Shown in pieces: positions 46,259 through 55,641 of a stretch of 64,000 bases of DNA. The position numbers and the translations under genes were made by a program. The first letter of the stretch is position 1. The number at the start of each line of letters is the position of its first letter. The notes below the pieces were generated by a model. The model was not told the origin of the DNA and searched no databases. It worked only from the letters and a program-made list of their open reading frames with translations. Source of the DNA: Shewanella sp. UCD-KL21 (GTDB lineage: Bacteria > Pseudomonadota > Gammaproteobacteria > Enterobacterales > Shewanellaceae); assembly GCF_001957135.1 (NCBI RefSeq), contig NZ_MPHK01000020.1:537-64536 (forward strand), written 5' to 3'.

Positions 46259-47107
46259 ATGTTTAATAATATATTTGTTGTCGTTGTTTATAATAAGTTT
46301 ATTTCTGAGTCTAAAACTTTAAAAAATATTCTTAGCTCTAGGGTTGACTTTTGTAAATCAAAGTTAATTATTTGGAATAATGGTCCGAATGGCATATTTT
46401 TGGTTGAGTCAGAAATAAATAAATCTACATTTAAAAGTGTTGAGTTAGTTGAGACTTTGAATAACAGCTCTCTTTCTATGATTTATAATAATGTAATTAG
46501 TAATAACGAATCACATAAATATATTTTTTTAGATGATGATAGTGATTTGTCTGAGCAGTATTTAGAACATCTAAGTTATGTAGCAACTGATCAAGTTGCT
46601 GTTCCAATCATCTCTTCTTCAAAGGTAATAGTAAGTCCACAAATAGACAATCATTCCTTATCAGCCAATAGTGTTATTTCTGACTATAAAGCTGCCATGG
46701 GTATTGCAAGTGGGTTAGTGGTGGGGAGTTGTGTAGTTACAGCAATGAAAAAACAATATGGCTGTGTATTTGATGAACGGTTTTATCTTTATGGTGTAGA
46801 TACCTCTTTTTTTAAAAGGCTTATTGAATTAAAAGACAAACCTAGTATATATATATTGAATGGTTTTGAACATTCTCTATCTAGACTTGAATCTGATGGT
46901 TATACGCCATTTAAAGTGAAAGAAAGATCTTATGATTTAGGTTTGCAACTAAGATATTACTTTCCATTTTATCATTCTTTCTATAAATGTTTTATTTTTT
47001 CGTGCAAAGATGTCTTAAAATTAATTTTAAGGAAAAAAAGAACATATAATTTCATCTACTTATGTCATGCATATTTAGGTGGGAAACATTACAAAAATAT
47101 TAACTAA
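46259..47107 (+). CDS. GT-A-type glycosyltransferase (rhamnosyltransferase-like)
   Basis: The 282-aa protein looks like a family 2-type transferase: NNIFVVVVYNKFISESKTLKNIL at the start, IIWNNGPNG, then YIFLDDDSDLSEQYL with the DDD motif (about residues 90-110). A later CVFDERFYLYGVDTSFFKRL segment matches the acidic catalytic region of rhamnosyltransferase-like enzymes. I chose ATG 46259 because GAGAG lies five bases upstream; a GTG at 46247 overlaps the previous stop. The locus makes dTDP-rhamnose, so a rhamnose donor is plausible but unproven. Confidence 0.75.
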   Translation: MFNNIFVVVVYNKFISESKTLKNILSSRVDFCKSKLIIWNNGPNGIFLVESEINKSTFKSVELVETLNNSSLSMIYNNVISNNESHKYIFLDDDSDLSEQYLEHLSYVATDQVAVPIISSSKVIVSPQIDNHSLSANSVISDYKAAMGIASGLVVGSCVVTAMKKQYGCVFDERFYLYGVDTSFFKRLIELKDKPSIYILNGFEHSLSRLESDGYTPFKVKERSYDLGLQLRYYFPFYHSFYKCFIFSCKDVLKLILRKKRTYNFIYLCHAYLGGKHYKNIN

Positions 47108-47116
47108 GTGTAGTTT

Positions 47117-48007
47117 ATGAAATCTTCAGTGTTAATTTCAGTTATAATTCCGTTTCATTCTAATGTATCTGGCTTACTTCAAAAAGCTGTATTAAGTGCC
47201 TTAAATCAAAAAATTGTAAACGTAGAAGTTATTGTTGTTGATGACTGTTCTCCTCTTGATGCTTTGAGTGAGCTTGATTTTATTCATGATGAACGACTAA
47301 GGGTAGTTCGTCAGAAAAAAAATAGTAATGGTGGCATTGCCAGAAATACAGGTGTTAATTTATCAAATGGCCAATTTATCGCTTTTTTAGATTATGACGA
47401 TATTTGGTACAAAGATAAGTTAGAAAAACAGTTATCTTTATATGAACAACATGCAGTAGAATATCCGAATCCAGTTATATATTCAAAATGTAAAATAATA
47501 GAGGTTAATAGTAATTTTATTCGACCTACTAGAGAAATATTTACAGATGAAAAAGTTGGTGACTATTTATTTTTTAGTAAACAAATAATTCAAACGAGCG
47601 GAATTTTCTTGAGTAAGGCTACATCAAACTTAGTCCAGTTTGATAATTTGAAACGTCATCAAGACTATCAATATTGCCTTGCTCTGGAGTCTGTAGGAGC
47701 AAAGTTTTTTTTATTGAATGAAGTAAGTTACGAGTTTGTGCAGATACCTAAGTTAAATGACTATAATTTTTCGATTCATTGGTTAGGTATTTATAAGTTC
47801 TATCTTTCTAACAGTGCAGTAAAAGGTTTCAACCAGCTTGTTGTCATAAGGTCAATGATATCTCATCACGATTACATTAAAGCTATTACTTTTGGGTTCG
47901 AAAATAACATGTTGTTTTTTGTTATTAAGTCAATTTTGATAAAAGTTATTAAAAATGTCATTCCTGTTAGAGTTTTAGGGATTATTAGAAATTTAGGTTT
48001 GAAGTAA
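47117..48007 (+). CDS. family 2 glycosyltransferase
   Basis: This 296-aa enzyme has a clear GT2 N-terminus (LISVIIPFHSNVSGLLQKAVLSALNQK and EVIVVDDCSPLDALSEL) and the metal-binding IAFLDYDDIWYKDKLEKQ motif near residue 92. It acts on lipid-linked intermediates in the cytoplasm. The C-terminal hydrophobic segment (FFVIKSILIKVIKNVIPV) may dock it at the membrane. The sugar is unknown. Confidence 0.85.
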   Translation: MKSSVLISVIIPFHSNVSGLLQKAVLSALNQKIVNVEVIVVDDCSPLDALSELDFIHDERLRVVRQKKNSNGGIARNTGVNLSNGQFIAFLDYDDIWYKDKLEKQLSLYEQHAVEYPNPVIYSKCKIIEVNSNFIRPTREIFTDEKVGDYLFFSKQIIQTSGIFLSKATSNLVQFDNLKRHQDYQYCLALESVGAKFFLLNEVSYEFVQIPKLNDYNFSIHWLGIYKFYLSNSAVKGFNQLVVIRSMISHHDYIKAITFGFENNMLFFVIKSILIKVIKNVIPVRVLGIIRNLGLK

Positions 48008-48010
48008 TGT

Positions 48011-49162
48011 ATGTATACAGTAATTTTAGTCGCCATTATCTATCATGTTTTTTCCATTTACTACTCAGGTGTAGGTGGCTTTAATAATGAAATCTCTGAA
48101 TCAATTTTAATACATAGCACTCTTGATTTAGTAGTTAATATTTTAGTGTTATTGGTTGTGAAGGCTCGTTTCCCTACTTTTTTTGAAAATGTAAATGTTT
48201 ATTTTAATGAAAACTACATAAAAACATTTCATCGTTACCGTTGGTTTTTATTTGGACTTGTTATTTACACTGGTTATTTGGCATCTCAATCATTTCAACT
48301 TATTTTATTAGGGATACCACGACATGAGTTGATGCAAGAATATGGCACTGGTGGTTTCTCCTATATGCTAATAAGTGGTTTTTTTAAAATGCTGTTTCCT
48401 TTTGTTTTCTTTTTTAATACTAGCTTAAAATTGAGGTTATTAGCTACGGTAGGACTATTACTAACTATTATACTAACAGCTTCACGATCAGAGCTTATGT
48501 ATGTGATTGGCTTTTATATAATATTGTTAGTTTTTAGTAAGGGTTACAAAAAAGTTATGTGGTTAGGTGCCATTGCAGCCTCAATGATTTTTCTTGCTAT
48601 AATTTCAACCATTTTTCTACAAAACAGACCGATTACAGATGGATTTGGAGCTTTGTCTGATATGACTAGGACCGTATTCCAATATAGAGCATATTCATAT
48701 TATTTAGCTCAATATTCGATGGAGGCATCTACCGGCGGTGAAAAAGTGTTATTTCCATTTTTAGGTTATATTGCAGAGTTTTTTTCAAGATTATTTTCTT
48801 CATTGAGTAGACCTATTGATTCAGATTTTGTTTCCCATTTGCACGTTTTAGGTTTCGGGAATGAAACAGGAAGGCCATTTTTAGCAAATGTTCTCTACCC
48901 TTGGTGGAGTTGGTTTGTTGGTGCTTTTGGCTCACTAGGTCTTATTCTTAAAGGTTTATATTGTTTTATTTTATTAGCATTTTGTATCGCTGGCCGATTC
49001 CTATTTACTTTCGTTATACTGTTAAGTTTTGTGATCTTTGGTACTGCAGGAGCTCATCCTCTTTTAACTCTAACTCATACTTTAGCAGTGGCGACTTGTT
49101 TTTTTGTAGACTTCTTTGTTTTTCTAAATGTAAGATATTTTAAAGGTCGGATTTATTCATGA
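48011..49162 (+). CDS. wzy: O-antigen/polysaccharide polymerase Wzy
   Basis: The 383-aa protein has about ten hydrophobic segments and a large loop in the middle to last third (NRPITDGFGALSDMTRTVFQYRAYSYYLAQYSMEA and the following segment), the profile of Wzy polymerases. These join repeat units at the periplasmic face of the inner membrane. No other polymerase candidate is in the locus. Its TGA overlaps the next gene's ATG (ATGA). Wzy sequences are highly variable, so the call depends on topology and context. Confidence 0.75.
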   Translation: MYTVILVAIIYHVFSIYYSGVGGFNNEISESILIHSTLDLVVNILVLLVVKARFPTFFENVNVYFNENYIKTFHRYRWFLFGLVIYTGYLASQSFQLILLGIPRHELMQEYGTGGFSYMLISGFFKMLFPFVFFFNTSLKLRLLATVGLLLTIILTASRSELMYVIGFYIILLVFSKGYKKVMWLGAIAASMIFLAIISTIFLQNRPITDGFGALSDMTRTVFQYRAYSYYLAQYSMEASTGGEKVLFPFLGYIAEFFSRLFSSLSRPIDSDFVSHLHVLGFGNETGRPFLANVLYPWWSWFVGAFGSLGLILKGLYCFILLAFCIAGRFLFTFVILLSFVIFGTAGAHPLLTLTHTLAVATCFFVDFFVFLNVRYFKGRIYS

Positions 49163-50346
49163 AAATTATCGCTTTTGTAGGTGAAACCTTTGAAGAGTAT
49201 GATGGGGCGTTTCATGCAAAACCCACTTCTGCAGCGTTTCTTCAAGACTGTATCGGTAAGGAGAATGTTTATGTCGCATCCTCTTCAAAGCAAACATCAG
49301 GTGAACAGCCTGTTGGTATTAGTACAACAGTAGCTTCGGATCACTTTTATCCGTTTCCACCATATCAATCTACAAAGGATTTTGTATTAAAATCTCTATT
49401 TAAAAAAGGTTTTTTGCGTCAGTATGTTACTTTGTCTGAAAAAATAATTCTAGAACATGATGGTGCTTTTTTTTGGATTAGAACCCCATCAATAGGAAGT
49501 ATTGTATTTGGCTTAACGGCGTTAAAGTTAAATCAAAAATTACTACATCACATGTGTGCAGATGCTTCAAATACTTGGAAAGATAATAAATATAAAGGTT
49601 TAAATAAGTTATTTGCTTTTTTCTTTTCTAAAGTATTAAGGTCGAAGCTCAAAAAGATTTGTGCTCACGACAATACTATTAATCTTTGTACAGGAGATGT
49701 CTTGGAATCTTTTAGTCAAAAATATTCCGCTAAAACATTCCAGTTTGTAGATTTGATGAGCAAATCTACAGTAAGTACTAAGGTGGTGACGGAAGCTTCT
49801 TTAAATACTGAGAGTGCATTAAATCTACTTTTTGTTGGTCGTATAGTTGAAGATAAGGGGGTTTTTGATTTAATTCAGGCAATTTCAGAGCAAAGTTGCA
49901 AGGTGAAAGCTACATTTGTAGGTGATGGACCTGATTTAGAAAAAGCTATCAAATTTACTCAAAATAAAGGTTTAGAACATCTTATTAATTTTACTGGCCA
50001 ATTGCCTCATACAGAACTTAATCAGTTATATGCTGGTTGTGACTTGGTAGTTATACCGTCGAATAATAACTACGAGGGATTTCCTCGTGTAATAATGGAA
50101 GCTTGGTCAAACTTTAAGCCTGTGATTGTTTCTAATGTTGGTGGTATTAATGCATTTGTAAAGCATGAAGAAAATGGTTTTATTTTTGAGCCAGGAAATG
50201 TTCAAGCTTTATCTTTGGTAGTGAGTAATATTGTTACTAATCCAGAATTACTAACAACAATGGAAAAAAGTATCCAGCATATGGCAAGTATATCTAATCA
50301 GGATTATTGGATTAAGCAGCTTTTAGATATTGTTAACCGTTCATGA
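49159..50346 (+). CDS. family 4 glycosyltransferase (GT-B)
   Basis: The 395-aa protein has the C-terminal glycosyltransferase group 1 domain: NLLFVGRIVEDKGVFDLIQAI (about 222-242), ATFVGDGPDLEKAIKF, HLINFTGQLPHTELNQLYAGCDLVVIPS and the EX7E-like region NNYEGFPRVIMEAWSNFKPVI, GGINAFV and NGFIFEPG. It is a retaining enzyme using a nucleotide-sugar donor in the cytoplasm. It overlaps the polymerase gene by four bases. Confidence 0.88.
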   Translation: MKIIAFVGETFEEYDGAFHAKPTSAAFLQDCIGKENVYVASSSKQTSGEQPVGISTTVASDHFYPFPPYQSTKDFVLKSLFKKGFLRQYVTLSEKIILEHDGAFFWIRTPSIGSIVFGLTALKLNQKLLHHMCADASNTWKDNKYKGLNKLFAFFFSKVLRSKLKKICAHDNTINLCTGDVLESFSQKYSAKTFQFVDLMSKSTVSTKVVTEASLNTESALNLLFVGRIVEDKGVFDLIQAISEQSCKVKATFVGDGPDLEKAIKFTQNKGLEHLINFTGQLPHTELNQLYAGCDLVVIPSNNNYEGFPRVIMEAWSNFKPVIVSNVGGINAFVKHEENGFIFEPGNVQALSLVVSNIVTNPELLTTMEKSIQHMASISNQDYWIKQLLDIVNRS

Positions 50347-50356
50347 TGAGATAAAT

Positions 50357-50863
50357 ATGAAGCACAAATTCTTATTGATATATACATGGTTTATTCGTTT
50401 AATATTTGTTTGTTTTCCTGATCAACCATTGATTATGCGCTTACGGGGACACTTTTATTCTCTTGGCATGAAGAGTTGTGGCTCAAATTTCCAAGTGTCA
50501 TCTTCTGTCATATTACGTAATTTAGAAAATTTAGATTTCGGTAGCCATGTTTATTTGGCTCCTAACGTAGTTATTAACGCGATATCATCTGTAGTCTTGA
50601 ATGATGAGGTTATGGTTGGCTTTAATTCAGTTTTAGTTTCAGGTAATCATTCTTGTATTGGCGGTTCATTTCGATTTGGTGACTCAATTACTTCACCAAT
50701 TATAATTGGCTCGGGCTCTTGGATTGGAGCAAACTGTACTATTGTTGCGGGAGCAAGGTTACCAAATTCTTCATTAATTGCCGCTAATTCTTGTTTCACT
50801 GGTCAGTTTACTGAAAGCGGAATTTATGGTGGTGTTCCAAGTAAGTTTTTAAAACAAATATAA
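50357..50863 (+). CDS. left-handed beta-helix acyltransferase
   Basis: The 168-aa protein has a hydrophobic N-terminal segment (FLLIYTWFIRLIFVCF) then hexapeptide repeats (LDFGSHVYLAPNVVINAISSVVLNDEVMVGFNSVLVSGNHS and IIIGSGSWIGANCTIVAGARLPNSS) and the closing GGVPSKFLKQI. It resembles the WcaF/CysE-like O-acetyltransferases of polysaccharide loci. I placed the start at ATG 50357; the open frame begins with a TTG at 50330 inside the preceding gene. It probably O-acetylates the repeat unit. Confidence 0.8.
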   Translation: MKHKFLLIYTWFIRLIFVCFPDQPLIMRLRGHFYSLGMKSCGSNFQVSSSVILRNLENLDFGSHVYLAPNVVINAISSVVLNDEVMVGFNSVLVSGNHSCIGGSFRFGDSITSPIIIGSGSWIGANCTIVAGARLPNSSLIAANSCFTGQFTESGIYGGVPSKFLKQI

Positions 50864-50879
50864 TTTCAAATAGGTTTTT

Positions 50880-52046
50880 ATGAAAATAGCTATAGCTGGT
50901 ACAGGTTACGTAGGTTTATCAAATGCAGTGTTACTTGCACAGCACAACACTGTTGTGGCGGTCGATATTTTATCTGATAAAATCCAGATGATTAATAATA
51001 AATTATCACCTATTTCAGATTGTGAAATAGAAGATTATCTTCAAAATAAAGAGTTAAATTTAACCGCAACCCTTGATAAACATTTAGCTTATACCGAAGC
51101 AGATTATGTAATTATAGCAACACCTACTGATTATGATGTTGATACTAATTACTTTAATACTTCTTCAGTAGAGGCGGTAATTAAAGATGTTATGAATATT
51201 AACCCAAATGCTGTAATGGTAATTAAATCTACTGTTCCTGTGGGCTATACTGCGCGTATTGCTCAAGAGTTTGGTTGTGATAACCTACTATTTTCCCCAG
51301 AGTTTTTACGAGAAGGTCGTGCGTTATATGATAATTTATATCCGTCTCGTATTATTGTTGGTGAGCGTAGTGAACGTGCAGGGGTATTTGCTAAGCTTTT
51401 AGCCCAAGGGGCGATAAAAGAAAAGATAGATATTTTGTTCACCGATTCAACTGAAGCCGAAGCTGTAAAATTATTTTCTAATACATTTCTAGCCTTGCGT
51501 GTAGCATATTTTAATGAACTAGACACTTACGCTGAATCACATGGTTTAGATACAAAACAAATTATAGATGGTGTCTCTTTAGACCCACGTATAGGTTCTC
51601 ACTATAATAATCCTTCATTTGGTTATGGTGGCTATTGTTTGCCCAAAGACACCAAACAATTAAGAGCAAATTTTGCCGATGTTCCGTGTGATATCATTGG
51701 TGCGATTGTAGACTCGAATTCTACTCGAAAAGACTTTATCGCTGAATCTATTCTTAAGCGGAACCCCAAGTGTGTGGGTATTTATCGTCTAATAATGAAG
51801 TCTGGTTCTGACAATTTTCGTGCTTCTAGTGTTCAAGGAATAATGAAAAGGTTGAAAGCTAAGGGAATTGAAGTAGTTGTATATGAACCAGTACTTGATG
51901 AAAGTGAGTTTTTTCATTCGACGGTAATCAAGGATTTGAATGAGTTTAAAAACTCTTGTGATGTTATTGTTTCCAACAGGATGGTTGAAGAAATTCAAGA
52001 CGTTGCACAGAAAGTTTATACTCGTGATTTATTTGGATCAGATTAA
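50880..52046 (+). CDS. ugd: UDP-glucose 6-dehydrogenase
   Basis: The 388-aa enzyme oxidises UDP-glucose twice to UDP-glucuronate with NAD. It has the loop IAGTGYVGLSNAVLLA (residues 5-20), STVPVGYT, the SPEFLREGRALYDNLYPSRIIVG segment and the catalytic cysteine in FGYGGYCLPKDTKQL (about residue 253). Its presence with galU and galE means uronic acid may be part of the polymer. The length is that of the short (class I) bacterial Ugd. Confidence 0.95.
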   Translation: MKIAIAGTGYVGLSNAVLLAQHNTVVAVDILSDKIQMINNKLSPISDCEIEDYLQNKELNLTATLDKHLAYTEADYVIIATPTDYDVDTNYFNTSSVEAVIKDVMNINPNAVMVIKSTVPVGYTARIAQEFGCDNLLFSPEFLREGRALYDNLYPSRIIVGERSERAGVFAKLLAQGAIKEKIDILFTDSTEAEAVKLFSNTFLALRVAYFNELDTYAESHGLDTKQIIDGVSLDPRIGSHYNNPSFGYGGYCLPKDTKQLRANFADVPCDIIGAIVDSNSTRKDFIAESILKRNPKCVGIYRLIMKSGSDNFRASSVQGIMKRLKAKGIEVVVYEPVLDESEFFHSTVIKDLNEFKNSCDVIVSNRMVEEIQDVAQKVYTRDLFGSD

Positions 52047-52064
52047 TTATCTAGAGGTTTTATT

Positions 52065-52955
52065 ATGAAAGTCGTAATCCCTGTTGCAGGTCTTGGTACT
52101 CGAATGCTTCCCGCAACTAAAGCTATTCCAAAAGAAATGCTTCCAATCGTCGATAAGCCGCTTATTCAGTATATCGTTAATGAGTGTGTAGCAGCTGGCG
52201 TCAAAGAAATTGTATTAGTTACTCACGCCAGTAAAAACGCCATTGAAAACCACTTTGATAAATCTTACGAGCTTGAATCAACGCTTGAAAAGCGTGTTAA
52301 ACGTCAGCTGTTAGAAGAGGTGCAGTCAATTTGCCCTAAAGATGTCACCATCATGCATGTACGTCAGGGTGAAGCTAAAGGGTTAGGGCATGCGGTGTTA
52401 TGTGCTAAACCTTGTATCGGTAATGAACCTTTTGCTGTTGTATTACCTGACGTTATTTTAGATGAGTATACCGCAGACCAAAAAACTGAAAATTTAGCTG
52501 CGATGATGGCACGTTACCATACGAGTTTTGCTAGTCAGATTATGGTTGCACCAGTACCAGATAATGAAGTGAATAAATACGGTATTGCTGATTGTAATGG
52601 TGACGAAATCGCACCGGGTGACTCAGCTAAAATTAAAGCGATGGTCGAAAAGCCAGCTATTGGCAGTGCACCATCGAATCTCGCTGTCGTTGGTCGTTAT
52701 GTTTTATCTGAAAAAATCTGGTCTTTATTGGCGAAGACACCAGCAGGTGCTGGTGATGAAATTCAGTTAACCGATGCGATTGATATGCTGATCGAGGAAG
52801 ACACCGTTGAAGCGTTCAACATGACCGGTAAATCACACGATTGTGGTGATAAACTGGGTTATATGAAAGCCTTTGTTGAGTACGGATTACGTGATAAAAA
52901 GCTCGGAAGTGAGTTCTTAACTGAAGTAAAAAGCTTGATTAAGGATTGTAAGTAA
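52065..52955 (+). CDS. galU: UTP-glucose-1-phosphate uridylyltransferase
   Basis: The 296-aa enzyme makes UDP-glucose. Characteristic are the N-terminal IPVAGLGTRMLPATKAIPKEMLPIVDKPLIQYI segment, the YIVNECVAAGVKEIVLVTH stretch, the GLGHAVLCAK motif and VEKPAIGSAPSNLAVVGRYVL. It supplies ugd and galE beside it and ends overlapping the galE start codon by one base. Confidence 0.96.
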   Translation: MKVVIPVAGLGTRMLPATKAIPKEMLPIVDKPLIQYIVNECVAAGVKEIVLVTHASKNAIENHFDKSYELESTLEKRVKRQLLEEVQSICPKDVTIMHVRQGEAKGLGHAVLCAKPCIGNEPFAVVLPDVILDEYTADQKTENLAAMMARYHTSFASQIMVAPVPDNEVNKYGIADCNGDEIAPGDSAKIKAMVEKPAIGSAPSNLAVVGRYVLSEKIWSLLAKTPAGAGDEIQLTDAIDMLIEEDTVEAFNMTGKSHDCGDKLGYMKAFVEYGLRDKKLGSEFLTEVKSLIKDCK

Positions 52956-53968
52956 TGTCTGTTCTTGTTACTGGTGGTGCAGGTTATATTGGTAGCCATA
53001 CGATTGTAGAATTAATAAATATCGAGACAGATGTTGTTGTTATTGATAATTTATCTAATTCAAGTTTGGAAAGCTTAGCCCGCGTTAAAAGTATTACTGG
53101 AAAGCAAGTATCGTTTTACGAAGGTGATATTTTAGATAAAGCATTATTGCGTAAAGTGTTTGCAGAAAATACCATTGAAGCCGTTATCCATTTTGCTGGG
53201 TTAAAAGCAGTAGGGGAATCTGTTGAACAGCCATTAAAGTATTATACCAACAACGTCACAGGTACCATCGTTTTATGCGACGTCATGGCTGAGTTTGGTA
53301 TAAAGAACTTGGTGTTCAGTTCTTCCGCTACAGTTTATGGTGACCCTGCTAGTTTACCGATTTTAGAGTCTTTCCCGACTTCAGCAACAAACCCTTATGG
53401 TCAATCTAAACTAGTCGTTGAGCATGTACTTGCAGATTTACATAATTCAGATCCTAGTTGGAATATCGCATGTTTACGATATTTTAACCCAGTCGGTGCA
53501 CATGACAGTGGTTTAATTGGTGAAGATCCAAATGATATACCAAATAACTTAATGCCATTTATCTCTCAAGTTGCTATAGGTAAAAGAGAAAAACTAATGG
53601 TGTTTGGTGATGACTATGCAACACCGGACGGTACAGGCGTTAGGGATTATATTCATGTTGTCGATTTAGCTGTTGGGCATTTAAAAGCATTAGATAAGTT
53701 AAAAACTAACAGTGGTCTAGTTACTTATAATTTGGGGACTGGCCAAGGCTATAGTGTTTTAGATATGGTTAAAGCTTTTGAAAAAGTTTCTGATAAAGTC
53801 ATTAATTACGATATCGTCGCTCGTCGTCCTGGTGATATAGGAGCTTGTTATGCTGACCCTACAAAAGCCAAAGCAGAGTTAAATTGGACTGCGACACATA
53901 ATCTTGACGATATGGTTAATAGCAGTTGGAAGTGGCAGTCACAAAACCCTAATGGATATAGTGATTAG
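52955..53968 (+). CDS. galE: UDP-glucose 4-epimerase
   Basis: The 337-aa epimerase interconverts UDP-glucose and UDP-galactose. It has the NAD loop VTGGAGYIGSHTIVEL, FAGLKAVGES, the SSSATVYGDP segment and the catalytic Tyr-X3-Lys in NPYGQSKLVVE (about residues 148-158), plus the RYFNPVGAHDSGLIGEDP segment. It is the last gene of the polysaccharide locus and is followed by a strong terminator and then the mobile island. Confidence 0.96.
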   Translation: MSVLVTGGAGYIGSHTIVELINIETDVVVIDNLSNSSLESLARVKSITGKQVSFYEGDILDKALLRKVFAENTIEAVIHFAGLKAVGESVEQPLKYYTNNVTGTIVLCDVMAEFGIKNLVFSSSATVYGDPASLPILESFPTSATNPYGQSKLVVEHVLADLHNSDPSWNIACLRYFNPVGAHDSGLIGEDPNDIPNNLMPFISQVAIGKREKLMVFGDDYATPDGTGVRDYIHVVDLAVGHLKALDKLKTNSGLVTYNLGTGQGYSVLDMVKAFEKVSDKVINYDIVARRPGDIGACYADPTKAKAELNWTATHNLDDMVNSSWKWQSQNPNGYSD

Positions 53969-54011
53969 GGTTTAGCATTAAATTTCCACTAGCTACATTT
54001 TTCTAGTTAGT

Positions 54012-54051
54012 TAAAAAGGGTTTTGAGTTTATTCTCAAAACCCTTTTTTTA
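54012..54051. terminator. strong two-way terminator after galE
   Basis: AAAAAGGGTTTTGAG and CTCAAAACCCTTTTT form a perfect 15-bp stem around TTTATT. T runs follow on both strands, so it ends both the polysaccharide locus and the convergent integrase gene. Confidence 0.92.
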
Positions 54052-54113
54052 TCATGTAAATTTTAGCCAATATTTTCAGTCTGATAAATTCCAACGATCG
54101 TTTTGAGATGAAC

Positions 54114-55292
54114 TTAGCCAAAGCCTTCACTGCGCATCAGCGTATCAAATGCATTTCCATCAGTACGGGATGCATTAGCAACATAAGGGGCATATACGTC
54201 AAACAATAAGCGAGTATCGCTGTGACCAAGCATTTGAGATATATACAATGGATTCTCAAGCGCTGCGATATGAAGAACTGCTGCAGTATGGCGTGTCTCG
54301 TAAGCTCGTCTGCGTTTAAGTCCAGCTTTGATTAATGTGGGATACCATAAAGCTTTACTCACATAATGCGTATCAAGTGGCACACCTGATTTTCCGGTAA
54401 ATACAAAGTCAGAATAGGGGGCATATCCAGCCTCACTTGAATCTTTAATGCGTTTAAAGGCTTCATAGATAGTAACGCACATCTTTAAATCTCGGCGTGA
54501 TTTAGGCGTTTTTACATCACAGATTTCACCATTTACCCAGTTCTGACGGATACGAATTAAACGGTGTTCAAAATCAATATGCTGCCACTCAAGGCCGTGT
54601 ATCTCACAGCTTCGTATGCCAGTCCAAAATCGGATAATAAAGTAATCCTTCCACTGGGGTGGCACCTTATCTAAGAACTTACGTACTTCCTCAATCGTCA
54701 TTGGGTGCGACTCTGCTTTTTCTTCCTTGAGCGCTTTGTAGCGTCTTAGTGGATACTCAAACTTACATTCTTCTGCTGCAAGGCTAATGATGGCAATCAC
54801 AGGCCAAAGTAAAAAATTGATACGGCGATTTGATAATTGACGTTTATCCCTGTCTTTCATCATTTCCATCAACTCTTGACGAAAATAATCAATTTGCGAC
54901 AAGGTGATTTCATTTACCAAGGTATTACCGAATTCAGGGATAAGATATTTATCGAGAGTGTTGCGCATGGTGTTTTTATAGCTGTTTTTCCAAGTGCCTT
55001 TTTTACGCTCAAACCACTGATGAGCAAAGTCATTGAAAAATGGATATTCACGGTCTGGGTGTTTATCACGTTGTAGTTGCTCAAATTTAGCGACTTTTTT
55101 ACTTTTCGGAAAATAGTCACGATATTGAAAGCTGCCTAAATCAATCTCAGCATTCATTTTTTTGAGTGTGGCTTTGGCTTGGGTGAGGTTTTTAGGGGTT
55201 GCAATCAATTTACTGCCTTCACGAAAACGGCAGCCATAAAGATGCATGTCGAACTGAATGCGCCCGTTTGGACGTATGCGAATATGAGCCAT
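54114..55292 (-). CDS. site-specific tyrosine integrase (phage/island type)
   Basis: The 392-aa recombinase has an N-terminal arm-binding domain (AHIRIRPNGRIQFDMHLYGCRF, as in DUF3596-type integrases), a SAM-like core-binding domain (about 90-180) and a catalytic domain. The catalytic residues are Arg in FWTGIRSCEIHGLEW, Lys in KTPKSRRDLK, the His-X2-Arg box in YETRHTAAV, His in MLGHSDTR and Tyr in FDVYAPYV. All active residues are present. ATG 55292 has GGAG six bases upstream; a start four codons earlier is possible. It lies 60 bases after the polysaccharide-locus terminator, so this junction may be one island edge, but no tRNA target adjoins it. Confidence 0.9.
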   Translation of the reverse strand: MAHIRIRPNGRIQFDMHLYGCRFREGSKLIATPKNLTQAKATLKKMNAEIDLGSFQYRDYFPKSKKVAKFEQLQRDKHPDREYPFFNDFAHQWFERKKGTWKNSYKNTMRNTLDKYLIPEFGNTLVNEITLSQIDYFRQELMEMMKDRDKRQLSNRRINFLLWPVIAIISLAAEECKFEYPLRRYKALKEEKAESHPMTIEEVRKFLDKVPPQWKDYFIIRFWTGIRSCEIHGLEWQHIDFEHRLIRIRQNWVNGEICDVKTPKSRRDLKMCVTIYEAFKRIKDSSEAGYAPYSDFVFTGKSGVPLDTHYVSKALWYPTLIKAGLKRRRAYETRHTAAVLHIAALENPLYISQMLGHSDTRLLFDVYAPYVANASRTDGNAFDTLMRSEGFG

Positions 55293-55402
55293 AGTGGTCT
55301 CCATTGATTTCAGATCGTTAAATAGATCTGTCCCTTACCAATGGAATTCGTTAGAATTTGCCCATCGGCTGGGTCTGGGTTAATAGCTAACGCAGCCGGT
55401 AC

Positions 55403-55432
55403 GGGGTAGAGTGGTTGCCGCCACTCTGCCCC
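55403..55432. repeat. 12-bp inverted repeat in the integrase leader
   Basis: GGGGTAGAGTGG and CCACTCTGCCCC pair with one wobble position around the loop TTGCCG. It lies about 110 bases upstream of the integrase start. It may be an attenuator in the integrase leader or an excision-factor binding site. Confidence 0.7.
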
Positions 55433-55562
55433 AACTGCTTTCTTTTTTAGGTTTCTTTAGGTTAACAGGGCTTTTAAAACGCGCAAGTTAACTCATCATA
55501 GTGTGTTTACCAATAGACTGATATTTTAGCTTATTAGTTAACCAGTCCAGTTATATACCTAG

Positions 55563-55582
55563 TACTGTATATTTGTCCAGTA
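55563..55582. promoter_or_regulatory. LexA-like/recombination motif, copy A
   Basis: TACTGTATATTTGTCCAGTA has perfect outer arms TACTG and CAGTA and resembles the LexA box (CTGT-N8-ACAG) with one mismatch in the second half. It lies about 270 bases upstream of the integrase start and is 17/20 identical to the motif at 62449-62468. It may be an SOS operator or a recombinase-recognised end sequence. Confidence 0.5.
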
Positions 55583-55641
55583 TTTTGTTGCATTTCTTCA
55601 ACGGACACAGAACTTAACGTCACATGAGTTTCTTATCGAGA

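Larger units (their letters stand above)
55293..55641. other. integrase leader with structured repeats
   Basis: This gap holds the promoter region of the minus-strand integrase gene. It contains an outer CGTTAG/CTAACG pair (55349-55354 with 55387-55392), a 12-bp inverted repeat at 55403-55432 and a LexA-like motif at 55563-55582, listed separately. No gene is seen. Confidence 0.5.
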
